From Hyphomicrobiaceae bacterium (lineage in GTDB: Bacteria; Pseudomonadota; Alphaproteobacteria; Rhizobiales; Hyphomicrobiaceae): a DNA stretch of 64,000 nt. The stretch covers positions 23,676 to 87,675 of the forward strand of contig JAEUMD010000017.1 in NCBI GenBank assembly GCA_016793635.1, given 5' to 3'. This document shows, one piece after another, positions 46,583 to 56,288 of this stretch (the stretch's first letter is position 1; every line of letters begins with the position of its first letter). The translations under genes and the position numbers were made by a program. Below the pieces are notes generated by a model. It ran no database searches and was not told the DNA's origin. It was given only the letters and a program-made list of their open reading frames with translations.

Positions 46583-47457
46583 GCGATTGCCTCACCCCTT
46601 CGACGGTGAGGTAGACGGCTCGAGCACCTCGGCTCGCCACGGCGACGCAAGCCATGGCGTGGAACAAGCTCGTATTGACGTAGAGATTCGATGCATGCCG
46701 CCCGCCTCCGGTGAGAGTCGCGCGCATGGCGCGACAGCTCGAGAATCCCGAGTTCCGAAAATCAATTCGGTTTTGAGGCATCGTTGCCTGCTCGTTGCCG
46801 ACCCGGCGCTGGATCTGCGCAGCCGAAGCCACGCATTTGCAACGCACCATGCTTCGCAATCCTCGTGCCAAGATTGCACATTGGCCTAAGCCGCCGCGTC
46901 GGCACGATTTTTCAGATTCTCCGTCCGCATGAGAAAATGGCTTCGATCGGTACTTGTGCATTGCACCACAGCTTCTGCCCGTGTTTTCGGCGCGAGATCG
47001 CCTGAAAGGTTAGGCGGAATGCCGCCAAGTGCGGCAGTCGCGAAGTTCGCATCCACGTTCGGCCCGCCGTCAAACGAACTTCGCAATCAGAACCACACCG
47101 GCAACTCCACGGGTCCACCGTCCCCTTGGATTCAAAAGGTCGCTGCTGCGCTCGCGGCCAAGTGGTGGCGAACTTCTGACCCTGGACACGAGAACGCAAA
47201 CGGCTCAGTTCCGCGTCGAAACCCGTGATGTTCGCTGATGAATGGGCGATCTGTCTGCGCGCAAGCGATGGCAATGCGAGGCACGAAGCCGTGCGCAACC
47301 GCGCGAAGCACGCGCGCCGAAACGCTACGCGCCGACGCAGCGCGTCCTCGTCCAACCCACGCCGCAACCGCATAGCCCTCGTCGGGGCGGGTCGCATGAA
47401 GCTGCGCAGGTTACAAAAAGACGCTGCAAACTGCAGGGCGGAGCATCAGGTCTTCGG
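46583..47457. other. Long intergenic region upstream of the reductase-cytochrome operon
   Basis: 875 bp between the fusion gene and the end of bphP. Open frames on both strands (for example 46912-47397 minus, 46929-47228 plus) have no family motif and no good ribosome-binding site. TCAATTCGGTTTTGA at about 46768-46782 is a small dyad (TCAA-N7-TTGA) that is not an FNR site. The promoter of the operon must be here, but I cannot pinpoint it. Confidence 0.4.
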
Positions 47458-49986
47458 TTACTGCAACATGCTGTAGAGCACGTCCCGCAAGTCGTCTGAT
47501 GTGAACGGCTTCCGTAGCATCGGTACCTTCTTCATCCGATCAGGCACCATGGCGCTGTCCCCGTAACCTGTAGCGAATGCAAACGGCACCCCGAGTTTTG
47601 CAAGCTCATCCGCCACGGGCAGCGATGTGCCGTAACCGAGATTGATGTCGAGGATCGCTATATCGGGTCGCTGCTCTGCGATGAGGTGCAAGGCATCCGC
47701 GCTTGTGGCAACGGTGGAGACGGTTCGGGCGCCGAGACACGACAGCATTTCTTCTGCGTCGAGTGCAATGACCAACTGGTCCTCCACGACCAATATGCGG
47801 GCAGCGCCGAGATCGAGCGGGACGCGGGCAGGGCGGATCGCCAGCTTCGTCTTCACATCATCGGGCGCCGTGGGCTTGGAGAGGAATTTGGCCGGAACTA
47901 CGAGGCGGGCTTTCACTCCATCCCGGGCATAGTCCACCTCACTCATTCCGCCGAGATCGAACGGAATGCTCCGAGTAAGGAGCACGCTGCCGAAACCGCG
48001 GCTGTCCGGTGCGCGGACAGGAGGCCCGCCTTCTTCCGACCAGACGAGTTGGCAATCACCTGCGTCGTTCAAGCTCGACCCGATTCGAAGCCGGCCAGAC
48101 GGCTGAGACAGAGCGCCGTATTTCGCGGCATTTGTGGCAAGCTCGTGGATCACCAAGGCCATGACCGAATAGGCTCGCGCATCGAGGTTGATGTCCGAGC
48201 CGGTGATCTCGACCTGGCTTTCGGGATAAGGCGACAGTTCTGCCTGAAGAAGGGTTCGCAAGGATCCCCCCCCATCGGATCGGACGATCTGATCGTGCGC
48301 GAAGGCGAGCGCCATGATGCGCCCTTTGAGGCTGTTCGCGTAGGCCGCGACGCTCTCGGAACTCTCGACCGGCCTGTTAACAAGAGACTTGATGAGGGCG
48401 AGAATGTTCTTGACCCGATGGTTGAGCTCCTCGTTGAGGACCTGCTGGCGTGCATCTGATTTCCGACGCTCGGCCGACAACTGCTCGCTCTGTTCGAGTA
48501 GCACATCACGCAGGCGTACCTGGATTGCGGACGCGGTTGCCAAATCATCAGCCGACCAAGGGTGCGATTGCCGTTCGACGAGCTGCCGCCAGATTGCAAA
48601 GCTCTTGCGGGGCGTCAGGCGCTCTCCTAGCGGCCCGACCTCATATTGCTTTTGCGGATCACCCGCCCATTCGACGGTTCTGATCTGCTCCTTGCGAAAG
48701 AAGAGCAGGTAATCGCGCGGCGCCTGAGACAATGGGATCGCGAGCATACCCGCGGCTTCGTTGGCATAACTCGCCGCAGCGGGATTGCTCACCGAAAGAT
48801 TATCCGTTTGGAACACCTCGCTGCCGCCTTGCGAGGTGAGCAGAGTCGCGATCGCGGGGATGGCGGAGGGCGGCGGCGTCGCGCCGGCGGATGTCCATAT
48901 CCCGCCGATCCAGAGACCAACACCGTCGCAGGGCAACAGCTCCTGGATCTGGCCGAGCCTGCGTCGCAGAAACAAATCGACGGGCTCGTCCGGCGACTTG
49001 GATTTGTTCAGATCATCGAGAGCCTGGCGCGCCTTCTTGAAGGTCTCGAAGCGTCGATGATGATGTGTCGAGGTCAGATGCAGCGAGAAGAAGTCGGCGA
49101 ACACCTCAGCCGCCACGCGCAGGGGCATGGACATCACCCGCGGGGCATAGTGATGGCAGGCGATGAGTCCCCACAGCTTGCCCTCGACAACAATCGAAAG
49201 CGACATGGATGCGCCCACCCCCATGTTTCTCAGATACTCGAGGTGGATCGGGGAAACACTCCTGAGATGCGCGTAGGTCAAGTCGAGCGGCCTCGCAGAG
49301 TCGCGGTCGCTTGGCGAGAGGGGGTAGGCGTCTCCAGCAGCGCTCGAAATAATTCTGATGGTGTTCTCGAGATAGAGCGTCCGGGCCTGCTGCGGTATGT
49401 CGCTTGCGGGAAAGTGCTGCCCGAGAAACCGCTCCAGATTCGATCGCTTGGCCTCGCCGATGACCTTCCCTGAACCATCCGGGTCAAAGCGATAGATCAT
49501 GACTCGGTCGTAGCCCAGGATCGCCCGAAGGTATCGCGGAACCTGGACTGCCAATTGCTCGATCGTGGGTAGCCCGCGGGTTCTCGCGATGATTTCACGG
49601 ATCAGCGTCGTCGGATCGGGGCGAGCCCCCGGGGAAACGGGTTCGAATTCGATGATGGCGGCACCGGCATGGCGATGCACACTCACGTCGAACATGCGAC
49701 CTGACGCGGCCAGTTTCCACGCCAGCAGCAGTGCGGGTCGCTTTGGATCGGACGATTGTGAGGACGCGTTACGCAATGCGTGTGCGGCATGCGATCCCAA
49801 GTATTCGCTGAGGCGTTGACCGATGACCGCGCCCCCCAATCCGAGCATATCCGGCGCGTTGGTCGAAATGCGCGTGATGACTTCCATGTTGTCGTCGCAC
49901 GCGACGAGACACCCATGTGGCTGGATACTGCCCGGCGTGTGGATCGGCTCCTTATCGCACGATGTAAGATCGACATCAGGCGACAT
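47458..49986 (-). CDS. bphP: Bacteriophytochrome, HWE histidine kinase with C-terminal receiver
   Basis: 842 residues from ATG 49986, which overlaps the end of bphO; an open extension upstream is within bphO and not used. PAS domain with biliverdin-attaching Cys10 in LTSCDKEPIHTPGSIQPHG, GAF domain with HFPASDIPQQARTLYL and LRSVSPIHLEYLRNMGVGASMS, PHY domain with the tongue motif TPRKSFAIWRQLVER. An HWE/HisKA_2 kinase follows (LNEELNHRVKNILALIKSLVNRP; HELATNAAKYGALS; GFGSVLLTRS), then a receiver domain (ILVVEDQLVIALDAEEML; DIAILDINLGYG; LRKPFTSDDL). It senses red/far-red light through biliverdin made by the adjacent bphO. The coding strand has a G8 run (48266-48273) in the kinase part. HWE kinases often feed PhyR-type stress signalling. 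Confidence 0.95.
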   Translation of the reverse strand: MSPDVDLTSCDKEPIHTPGSIQPHGCLVACDDNMEVITRISTNAPDMLGLGGAVIGQRLSEYLGSHAAHALRNASSQSSDPKRPALLLAWKLAASGRMFDVSVHRHAGAAIIEFEPVSPGARPDPTTLIREIIARTRGLPTIEQLAVQVPRYLRAILGYDRVMIYRFDPDGSGKVIGEAKRSNLERFLGQHFPASDIPQQARTLYLENTIRIISSAAGDAYPLSPSDRDSARPLDLTYAHLRSVSPIHLEYLRNMGVGASMSLSIVVEGKLWGLIACHHYAPRVMSMPLRVAAEVFADFFSLHLTSTHHHRRFETFKKARQALDDLNKSKSPDEPVDLFLRRRLGQIQELLPCDGVGLWIGGIWTSAGATPPPSAIPAIATLLTSQGGSEVFQTDNLSVSNPAAASYANEAAGMLAIPLSQAPRDYLLFFRKEQIRTVEWAGDPQKQYEVGPLGERLTPRKSFAIWRQLVERQSHPWSADDLATASAIQVRLRDVLLEQSEQLSAERRKSDARQQVLNEELNHRVKNILALIKSLVNRPVESSESVAAYANSLKGRIMALAFAHDQIVRSDGGGSLRTLLQAELSPYPESQVEITGSDINLDARAYSVMALVIHELATNAAKYGALSQPSGRLRIGSSLNDAGDCQLVWSEEGGPPVRAPDSRGFGSVLLTRSIPFDLGGMSEVDYARDGVKARLVVPAKFLSKPTAPDDVKTKLAIRPARVPLDLGAARILVVEDQLVIALDAEEMLSCLGARTVSTVATSADALHLIAEQRPDIAILDINLGYGTSLPVADELAKLGVPFAFATGYGDSAMVPDRMKKVPMLRKPFTSDDLRDVLYSMLQ

Positions 49987-50521
49987 AGGCCAAATCCCTC
50001 GCGACTGAGAGTGCGACGGAAAACGACGCGATCGCCCCCTCCACCGCCTCGTCCATGTTGATGTTCGATGCCCGCTCCAAGGCGGACAGGAATGCCGGCC
50101 AATTCGCCCGGTTCTCGACAAGCGTTTGGAGATGGCGGGCGCCGTGCTCTGGTCCGAGACCAAGGCGGCGAGCCGAACGCTCGACCATCGCCGCTCCCAC
50201 AATGGACCCTTCTATGACATAGGCGGCGCCAATCCAGGCGTCGCCACGAAGCACGGGTGATGGCGGACGAAGCGACGATGTATCGGCCAACCCGAGGTCA
50301 AGACAATCCCGGCAAAGTGCATTTGCAATACAGGTTGGCAAATATCCCGCCAACTCACACGATCGCGCGCGCACCTGGGGCTCGATGGTGGAGCGGAGGG
50401 TTGCGACAGTCGTGACGTACCTAGTGTAATTGCCCAGCGTCGCGAGATCGCCGAAGCACGCATCCAACTGCCGATGCAGTGCGCTCGTCGCGGAGCGCAA
50501 AACCAAATGGCGTGACGGCAT
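49976..50521 (-). CDS. bphO: Heme oxygenase for biliverdin synthesis
   Basis: 181 residues. Heme-ligating His in LRSATSALHRQLDACFGDL (N-terminal helix), the distal helix WIGAAYVIEGSIVGAAMVERSARRLG and WPAFLSALE near the end are the BphO-type heme oxygenase pattern. It opens heme to biliverdin IX-alpha, the chromophore of the phytochrome. Its last codons overlap the bphP start (GCC TAT GTC GCC TGA containing ATG TCG), giving translational coupling. No sigma-EcfG promoter is seen upstream. Confidence 0.9.
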   Translation of the reverse strand: MPSRHLVLRSATSALHRQLDACFGDLATLGNYTRYVTTVATLRSTIEPQVRARSCELAGYLPTCIANALCRDCLDLGLADTSSLRPPSPVLRGDAWIGAAYVIEGSIVGAAMVERSARRLGLGPEHGARHLQTLVENRANWPAFLSALERASNINMDEAVEGAIASFSVALSVARDLAYVA

Positions 50522-50657
50522 GATCTCTCCAGCACAGATAAGGAAGCGCGGTCACCCGCGGAGTGAAGTGGCGCTGCCGTAAATCTTGATGTTCTTGAGG
50601 GAAGCCGTCATGACCAGAGGTTGGTCTCGGCACTCAAAGACATGCCTTATCGACGCT

Positions 50658-50682
50658 GGAACATTCTTAGCAACCGTGCGTT
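50658..50682 (+). promoter_or_regulatory. Sigma-EcfG promoter of the Crp-like gene
   Basis: GGAAC (50658-50662), 16 bp, CGTT (50679-50682): an exact match to the general-stress sigma consensus. It lies 61 bp before the ATG at 50744 and so argues for that start rather than a longer frame beginning at 50621. Confidence 0.8.
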
Positions 50683-50743
50683 ACCCAGTCTGTTCACTTG
50701 TGAACAATTGACTGAACAATATGCGCTCGAAGGTATCCGCACC

Positions 50744-51484
50744 ATGCAGGCCAAACGTCGGGTAGAACGTCCCCAAAGCAACCTGTTGCGAGCTTTGTCA
50801 GAAGACGACTACGGGTTGATCGCTCCATACCTCTGTCATGAAACGCGCTCTGCGGGCGACCTTTTATACCAACCCGGCGACAACGTCGCGAACGTCTATT
50901 TTCCATGCGGCCCCAGTCTCATCTCGTACCACGTTACGAATTCGGACGGTCGTGACGTGGAGACGGTACTTGTCGGTCGCGAGGGCGCAGTCGGAGGGAT
51001 CGTCAGCCTTGGGTTTCTTCCTGCCTACTGCATGATCGTGGTCAAGGTGGAGGGACCCTATGTCCGCGTCCCCGTGACCTCGGTGCAAGCCGCAAAGGAT
51101 CACTCGCCGAGTTTCAAGAACCTGTTCGCACGCTACGCCGATTGCTTGATGGCGCAGATGTTTCAGGCGACGGCTTGCAACGCCATTCACTCGATCGAGC
51201 AGCGAACTGCAAAGTGGATCCTCGCTGCGTTGGACCGGACGGGTACCGACAAGGTGCCGCTAACGCATGAAGAGTTGGCGGCCATGATGGGTGTCGGGCG
51301 AAGCTATACGAGTAGGGTGCTGCAAGGATTCAAGCGTGATGGAACGATCGAAACGCGAAGGGGACAGCTCGTTATCAAGGATCATCGCGCCATGCAAAAA
51401 CGTTCGTGCCAGTGCAATGAAATGGTGAAGGCGCATTTCGAGATGGTGTTGCGGAACATTTATCCTGACGAAAGCAGTCACTGA
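50744..51484 (+). CDS. Crp/Fnr-family transcriptional regulator
   Basis: 246 residues from ATG 50744. N-terminal cyclic-nucleotide-binding-like beta barrel (LLRALSEDDYGLIAPYLCHET, DLLYQPGDNVANVYFPCGPSLISYHV, ETVLVGREGAVGGIVSLGFLP) and C-terminal winged HTH (PLTHEELAAMMGVGRSYTSRVLQGFKRDGTIETRRGQLVIKD). The barrel lacks the Arg/Ser cAMP signature and the N-terminal cysteines of Fnr, so neither cAMP nor an Fe-S cluster is indicated. The C-terminus holds two Cys (RSCQCNEM). A perfect EcfG promoter places it in the general stress regulon; such Crp-like proteins are common in Rhizobiales stress loci. Confidence 0.85.
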   Translation: MQAKRRVERPQSNLLRALSEDDYGLIAPYLCHETRSAGDLLYQPGDNVANVYFPCGPSLISYHVTNSDGRDVETVLVGREGAVGGIVSLGFLPAYCMIVVKVEGPYVRVPVTSVQAAKDHSPSFKNLFARYADCLMAQMFQATACNAIHSIEQRTAKWILAALDRTGTDKVPLTHEELAAMMGVGRSYTSRVLQGFKRDGTIETRRGQLVIKDHRAMQKRSCQCNEMVKAHFEMVLRNIYPDESSH

Positions 51485-51570
51485 CAGAGCTAAGGAAGGC
51501 CGGAAATCGCCTTCTGGATTGTACGGCAGCCCACTTTCTGATGTTCAACTGCTCCACCAGAGAATATGTC

Positions 51571-51600
51571 GAGGTGCGCTGCCCGGGAGCAGCGCACCTC
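51571..51600. terminator. Hairpin between convergent Crp-like and csbD genes
   Basis: A perfect 12-bp inverted repeat GAGGTGCGCTGC / GCAGCGCACCTC with a 6-nt loop (51583-51588). It likely terminates or insulates both genes, although neither side has a T-run. Confidence 0.5.
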
Positions 51601-51621
51601 TGAAGGTCGTGCAGAAGCCGA

Positions 51622-51819
51622 TCAGATCTTCGAGATATAGTCGTCGACGTGCTTCGCAACCTGGTCCTTGCTGTAGCCGTACCGCTCCTGGAGCTTCCCC
51701 TCGAGCTGCTCTCGACGCCCATCGATCTCGGTGAGGTCGTCATCGGTGAGCTTGCCCCACTGCGCCTTCACCTGACCCGCGAACTGCTTCCAGTTACCTT
51801 CGATGCGATCCCAGTTCAT
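51622..51819 (-). CDS. CsbD-like stress protein
   Basis: 65 residues from ATG 51819 (GAGAGGAGAAG upstream). MNWDRIEGNWKQFAGQVKAQWGKLTDDDL and GRREQLEGKLQERYGYSKDQVAKHVDDYI are the complete CsbD family pattern. A small hydrophilic helical protein of unknown biochemical role that accumulates in stress in many bacteria. An exact sigma-EcfG promoter lies 50 bp upstream. Confidence 0.9.
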   Translation of the reverse strand: MNWDRIEGNWKQFAGQVKAQWGKLTDDDLTEIDGRREQLEGKLQERYGYSKDQVAKHVDDYISKI

Positions 51820-51869
51820 GATCTTCTCCTCTCTTACGAACGACGCCACTTGCTGTGTCGTGGCTGTTA

Positions 51870-51894
51870 AACGCTACCGGCGCGAGCAGGTTCC
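51870..51894 (-). promoter_or_regulatory. Sigma-EcfG promoter of csbD-like gene
   Basis: Read on the minus strand: GGAAC, 16 bp, CGTT (TTA follows). Exact consensus, 50 bp upstream of the csbD-like start codon. Confidence 0.8.
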
Positions 51895-52448
51895 GCGGTC
51901 GAGCGCATAGCTCGGAGGATGACCGTGGTGCGCGAATGTCTATGGTTGGAGTCAGGAAGCGTCCCCACACTCGGCGTCGACTTGCGACTCTGGATGACAG
52001 CTCCCTCACTGGCGGCGCGGATTTAAGCCCGCCATGTGGTCGACTTCCGCGTGACCGCGGCCAACGTTCCTCACGCGTCTCCTTTAACGCGTTCTCTGGT
52101 GGGGCGGAGCGTCAGAGCTTCGAGGGCCTTGCGGCAGGTCGGCCGTGGACGGACGCGCGATGGGCGGGCACTTCGCGTCCCCGAGAGTCGTAGTTGCTCG
52201 GGTGCTTACGCGGTCGGTGGTCACTCTTCATTACGATGTCTGCGGATCGGCAAACTCCGAGAAATTCGCGCCGAGCTGGCAGCCCATGATCGACAGCAGC
52301 AACCGCGGCTCGGGCACGCGATCGGCTTTCATCGCCCGGATGTTTTTCGTCACCTTGTAATTAAGTACCCTGTCAAGCTGGCTATGGCTTGCATGCGTGC
52401 CGTGCCATAAGCAATGGGTATCGACTGTCAGGGAGCCTCGACCTCGAA
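51895..52448. other. Intergenic region upstream of the CHASE kinase
   Basis: About 550 bp. Short open frames are present but without family features or ribosome-binding sites. No GGAAC-N16-CGTT promoter faces the CHASE kinase gene here, unlike the neighbouring stress genes. Confidence 0.4.
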
Positions 52449-54102
52449 ATGCCGAGCATTGCGCCGTTTTTGCGTGCACCGCTCCTGGTATTGGCCTTGT
52501 CGCTCACGGCAACGGGACTGGCGACCTGGGCGAGCCGGTCAGTTGTACATGGCGAGGCGCAGGAGAAGTTCGAGAACCAAGCAGCCGCATTGCGCGATGC
52601 CGTTGGCGACGCGATGAAGGCTTACTCCCAAGTGCTGCGTGCAGGGGGGGGGCTTTGCAGCTGCCGTGGGTGTTCCAACTGCCGCGCAGTGGCGTCAGTT
52701 CTCGGAGGCCCAGAAGTTCGATATTTCGTTCCCGGGCATACAGGGCTTGGGCTACGCACTAGTGTTCCGACCTGACGATCTGGAAGCCTTCGAGGCAAGC
52801 CAGAGAGAAGCTGGTCACCCCACATTCGCCGTCACTCCACCTGGTCCACGGGATCGGATGACCGCCATCGTGTATCTGGAACCGGAGGACTGGAGAAACA
52901 AGCGCGCCATTGGTTACGACATGTTATCCGAGCCGATCCGGCGGGCCGCTATGTTACGCGCCGAGCAGACGCGTGAGCCAAGCCTTTCCGGGCGCGTAAC
53001 GCTGCTGCAGGAAACGAACGAAAACCAACAGGCCGGGACACTCATGTATCTGCCCGTTCTGAAGCCTGACGGGTCGACTGCTGCATTCGTTTACGCAGCC
53101 TTTCGAATGAACGATCTGATATCGCAGGTCACCAAGAGTCAGGCGCCCCACACAGCCGGAAACGTAGCGTTACGCATCTACGATGGGCCGATTGCAAGGC
53201 CAGACGCCATCCTATTCGAGGGGCACAACGATGCGACTTCGGCCACTCGGCCAAGGCGTGAGCCGAAATACGAGCATTCCCTGACGTTGCCTGTCGCTGG
53301 AGCGGTCTGGTCGCTCGCATTCACGTCGACTTCAGAGTTCGAAGATAGCGTCAGCTACGGTCGCACGGTATTCATTGCCGTCGTCGGCAGTTTGTTGAGT
53401 GGACTGATCGCCTCGATCGTCGGTTCGATAGCGCATGCGCAGGTTCGCAATGCGGCGGCGGCCGAGGCTTTTGCTCGAGAGGCCGAGACTCGCCGGTGCG
53501 CAGAAGAAGCGTCCGGGCTCGCCAACCGCGAGCTCATTCATCGTGCGAAGAATACGATTGCGGTGGTGTCGGCGTTGGCATCGCAGACTGCCCGGCACAG
53601 TAGTTCACTGTCGGGCTTCATGGACGACTTTCGCACACGCCTCAGCGCGTTGGCGCGCATTCAGGACATGCTGCGGCCCGACGCCAATCGCGCAACGGAA
53701 CTCGCTGACCTGGTGGAAGCGGTCCTGAAGCCCTACACAACCGACGTGGAGGCGAAATTATCGGTCCGCGGTGGAGCAGTCCCCGTCCCGCAGAACGAAG
53801 CCATGGTGATGAGTCTCGTTCTCAACGAACTCGCGACGAACGCGACGAAATACGGCGCCTGGTCAGTTCCCGGCGGTCGGGTCGCACTCGACTGGTCCGT
53901 CGATCGGGACGCGGTCCCGCCCAATCTCAAGGTATCGTGGGAGGAGAGTGGCGGCCCTGACGTCGCACCCCCGACACGACGCGGGTTCGGCAGCTCCGTG
54001 CTGACCTTCGTGATAGAGAGGAGCATGAATGGCCGCCTCGTCACGCAATTCGCGCGGTCCGGGATTCGCCATCAATTCCTGGTGCCCTGGCCTGGACTTT
54101 AA
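52449..54102 (+). pseudogene. CHASE-domain HWE histidine kinase, frameshifted in a G9 tract
   Basis: The 5' part (52449 to the G-run) encodes a signal anchor (FLRAPLLVLALSLTATGLATW) and the start of a CHASE domain (EAQEKFENQAAALRDAVGDAMKAYSQVLRAGGG). The frame then breaks in the run of nine G at 52644-52652. The other frame (52639-54102) continues without loss as GFAAAVGVPTAAQWRQFSEAQKFDISFPGIQGLGYA, the rest of the CHASE domain, a second transmembrane helix (VFIAVVGSLLSGLIASIVG) and an HWE/HisKA_2 kinase (NRELIHRAKNTIAVVSALASQTA; LNELATNATKYGAWS; GFGSSVLTF). Removing one G restores a ~550-residue receptor kinase. So the gene is either newly inactivated, phase-variable, or affected by a sequencing error. 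Without a receiver domain, it resembles sensor kinases feeding PhyR. It is convergent with the next kinase (4-bp overlap). Confidence 0.8.
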
Positions 54103-56273
54103 GAGCTGCGCTCGACCGCATCCTGGGTTCTCGATAGAAGCGACTGCATCACTCTGACAATCTTCTCCGGCTCCACGGGCTTCGAGACGATCGGCGTCAC
54201 TCTGTTGTCGATCCCCGCAGGAAGCGATTGCTCTGTAAAACCCGTCACCATGGCAAATGGTATCTGACGATCCTGGAGCAAAGCGACGACGGCATCGACC
54301 GGCTTGCCATGCAGGCTTCCATCGAGGAGCACGAGGTCTGGAGCCTTGTCGTCGATCCTGGCGATGGCTTGCTCGACGGTCGCCAACGGCCCGATGGGAA
54401 CGAAGCCCGCGCTCAGCACGATCTCTTCGATTTCCATGCCAATCAACGGTTCATCCTCGACGATCATCACCTCGACACTACGCTGGTGCGCCGACTCGTT
54501 TCGCTTGGCATCTCCGCGAATGTCGAAATATGTGGTGGGGCCCTTGTGGCGGGAGCTGGTCTCGATCGACATCCGGCAAATCAAGCCGGCCGGTGCAAAG
54601 TCGAGAGCGGCCTTCAAATTTGCCTGCTGTCCTGTGCGCGCAATGAGGGTTGCACCGAAGCCGAACGTCTCCGGATGCTTCGCCGGCGGACCGCCGGTCT
54701 CCCTCCACTCCAAGTTGATGCGGTTGTTGTCTTCGAGATCGCGAGTCCAACGAATCGAGAGGCGCCCTTGGCGGACCGACAAGGCGCCGTACTTGCGTGC
54801 ATTGGTGCCCAGCTCGAAAAACATAAGAGCGAGCTGCAGCGCGGCCTGCGCTGAAATGAAGACGTCTTCACCTTCGATCGAAAATTGGTCGTCGGTCGCG
54901 TCGCCCATCGCAACTTGATCGGCGATCAACTCTCGCAACCAGGCACCCGACCATTGCGTCGAGACCAGGAGATTGTGGGCCCGCGACAGCGATTGCAATC
55001 GAGCATTGAACGACGTCGTAAACTCCTTGTGCGACAACGCACGGCGCGCTGTTTGCGCGGCAATCGCCTGAACGATAGCCAGCGTGTTCTTCACTCTGTG
55101 ATCGAGCTCAGCGAGAAGTAGCCGTTTCAGTTCGTCGTTGCGGCGTCGCTCGGAGATGTCGCGATTGAGTTCGAGGACGATCTGTTGGTTGTCGACAATC
55201 AGAAGTTCCTGACGGCTCTCGACCCAAACTTCATTGCCATCCTTGTCATAGTGAAGCAATTCGCCTGACCAGGCTCCATCGCGGAGGAGGATATTCTCAA
55301 AATGCTCTCCGTCACCTTGCAGACGAGTACGCAGGATCTCGTGGGTCTTCTTACCCTGAGCCTGCTCAAACGTATAGCCGTACAGGGCCTTGCACCCCTC
55401 GTTCCAAGAGATGATGCCGCCACCAATACTCCATGTCATGATAGCTTCGTGCGAGAGCTCGATCAGTCGCGCCTTCTGGCGCAGCCGCTCACTCCATCGC
55501 CTCGCGTCGTCGACGTCCGTATTCGTTCCGCACCACAGTGAGATTTGCCCGGCTTCGTTACGGATAGGCATTGCGCGTGAGAGAAACCACCGGTACGTGC
55601 CGTCGACACCACGGATAGGAAATGTATCCTCCCAAGGTTCCCCGCTCTCGAAGTGCTTCGCGATCTTGTTGACGACCCGATCGACATGATCGGGGTGGTG
55701 CAACTTCGTCCATCCCCAGCCCGCCGTTTCGACAAGCGTGGTGCCGGTGTAGTCGTACCAGCGTTTGTTGTACCAGAAGATGTGTCCGGTCGGGTCGGCC
55801 ATCCATGCGAACTGCGCGATGTTATCGGCGATTGCGCGGAACCGGTGCTCGCTCACTCGCAGACGCATCTCGAGCAGCTTGGTCTCTGTGATGTCGCGGG
55901 AGATCGCAACGAGTCGACGGTCTTCCGCACTGGATGGCGCGACCCGCGTTACCGACACGTCCCACCAACGATCCTCACCCTGGGCGGTTGGGCAATACGC
56001 CGAGAAGCGAGCACGTTCTCCACGGTTCGCAACCTTCAACGCCGTTTCGATGTGCGAGAGAGATTCGCTCGGCCACAACTCACTCCAACATTTCCCGATG
56101 AGGGTGTCGGGAGAGCTTACTTGCAGCAGCTCTAGTCCCGGCCGATTGATCGCCAGGAGTTCGCCATCCGGACTGAGTACCTTGATGCAGTCGGCGCTAC
56201 GCCCGAGAATTTCAAGGCCGGCTCCTCCATGTTCCAGCCGCCCTGCCCAAACGTCGTCAGCCTCGGCGTTCAA
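54099..56273 (-). CDS. Hybrid HWE histidine kinase with three PAS domains and a receiver
   Basis: 724 residues. PAS-A about 10-135 (GRSADCIKVLSPDGELLAIN, VAISRDITETKLLEMR), PAS-B about 140-260 (FAWMADPTGHIFWYNKRWYDYTG, FPIRGVDGTYRWFLSRAMPI), PAS-C about 270-385 (IISWNEGCKALYGYTFEQAQGK, ELNRDISERRR). The HWE kinase has LAELDHRVKNTLAIVQAIAAQTA and ELGTNARKYGALS with GFGATLI. The C-terminal receiver has VEVMIVEDEPLIGMEI, phospho-Asp in DLVLLDGSLHG and Lys in IVSKPVEPE. No transmembrane segments: cytosolic sensor. It follows phyR by 15 bp on the same strand, making it a strong candidate for the cognate PhyK-type kinase or a phosphate sink in this pathway. Confidence 0.9.
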   Translation of the reverse strand: MNAEADDVWAGRLEHGGAGLEILGRSADCIKVLSPDGELLAINRPGLELLQVSSPDTLIGKCWSELWPSESLSHIETALKVANRGERARFSAYCPTAQGEDRWWDVSVTRVAPSSAEDRRLVAISRDITETKLLEMRLRVSEHRFRAIADNIAQFAWMADPTGHIFWYNKRWYDYTGTTLVETAGWGWTKLHHPDHVDRVVNKIAKHFESGEPWEDTFPIRGVDGTYRWFLSRAMPIRNEAGQISLWCGTNTDVDDARRWSERLRQKARLIELSHEAIMTWSIGGGIISWNEGCKALYGYTFEQAQGKKTHEILRTRLQGDGEHFENILLRDGAWSGELLHYDKDGNEVWVESRQELLIVDNQQIVLELNRDISERRRNDELKRLLLAELDHRVKNTLAIVQAIAAQTARRALSHKEFTTSFNARLQSLSRAHNLLVSTQWSGAWLRELIADQVAMGDATDDQFSIEGEDVFISAQAALQLALMFFELGTNARKYGALSVRQGRLSIRWTRDLEDNNRINLEWRETGGPPAKHPETFGFGATLIARTGQQANLKAALDFAPAGLICRMSIETSSRHKGPTTYFDIRGDAKRNESAHQRSVEVMIVEDEPLIGMEIEEIVLSAGFVPIGPLATVEQAIARIDDKAPDLVLLDGSLHGKPVDAVVALLQDRQIPFAMVTGFTEQSLPAGIDNRVTPIVSKPVEPEKIVRVMQSLLSRTQDAVERSS

Positions 56274-56288
56274 TGTCTGCTCCTGGTA

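Noticed and set aside
45503-46609. 368-codon plus-strand frame opposite the reductase fusion gene
   Set aside because: No domain features; the opposite strand carries conserved FAD, NAD and Fe-S motifs.
46768-46782. TCAA-N7-TTGA dyad considered as an FNR/Anr box
   Set aside because: FNR sites are TTGAT-N4-ATCAA; the half-sites here face the wrong way and the spacing differs.
46912-47397. 161-codon minus-strand frame between the cytochrome operon and bphP
   Set aside because: No recognisable domain, poor start context and no conservation clue.
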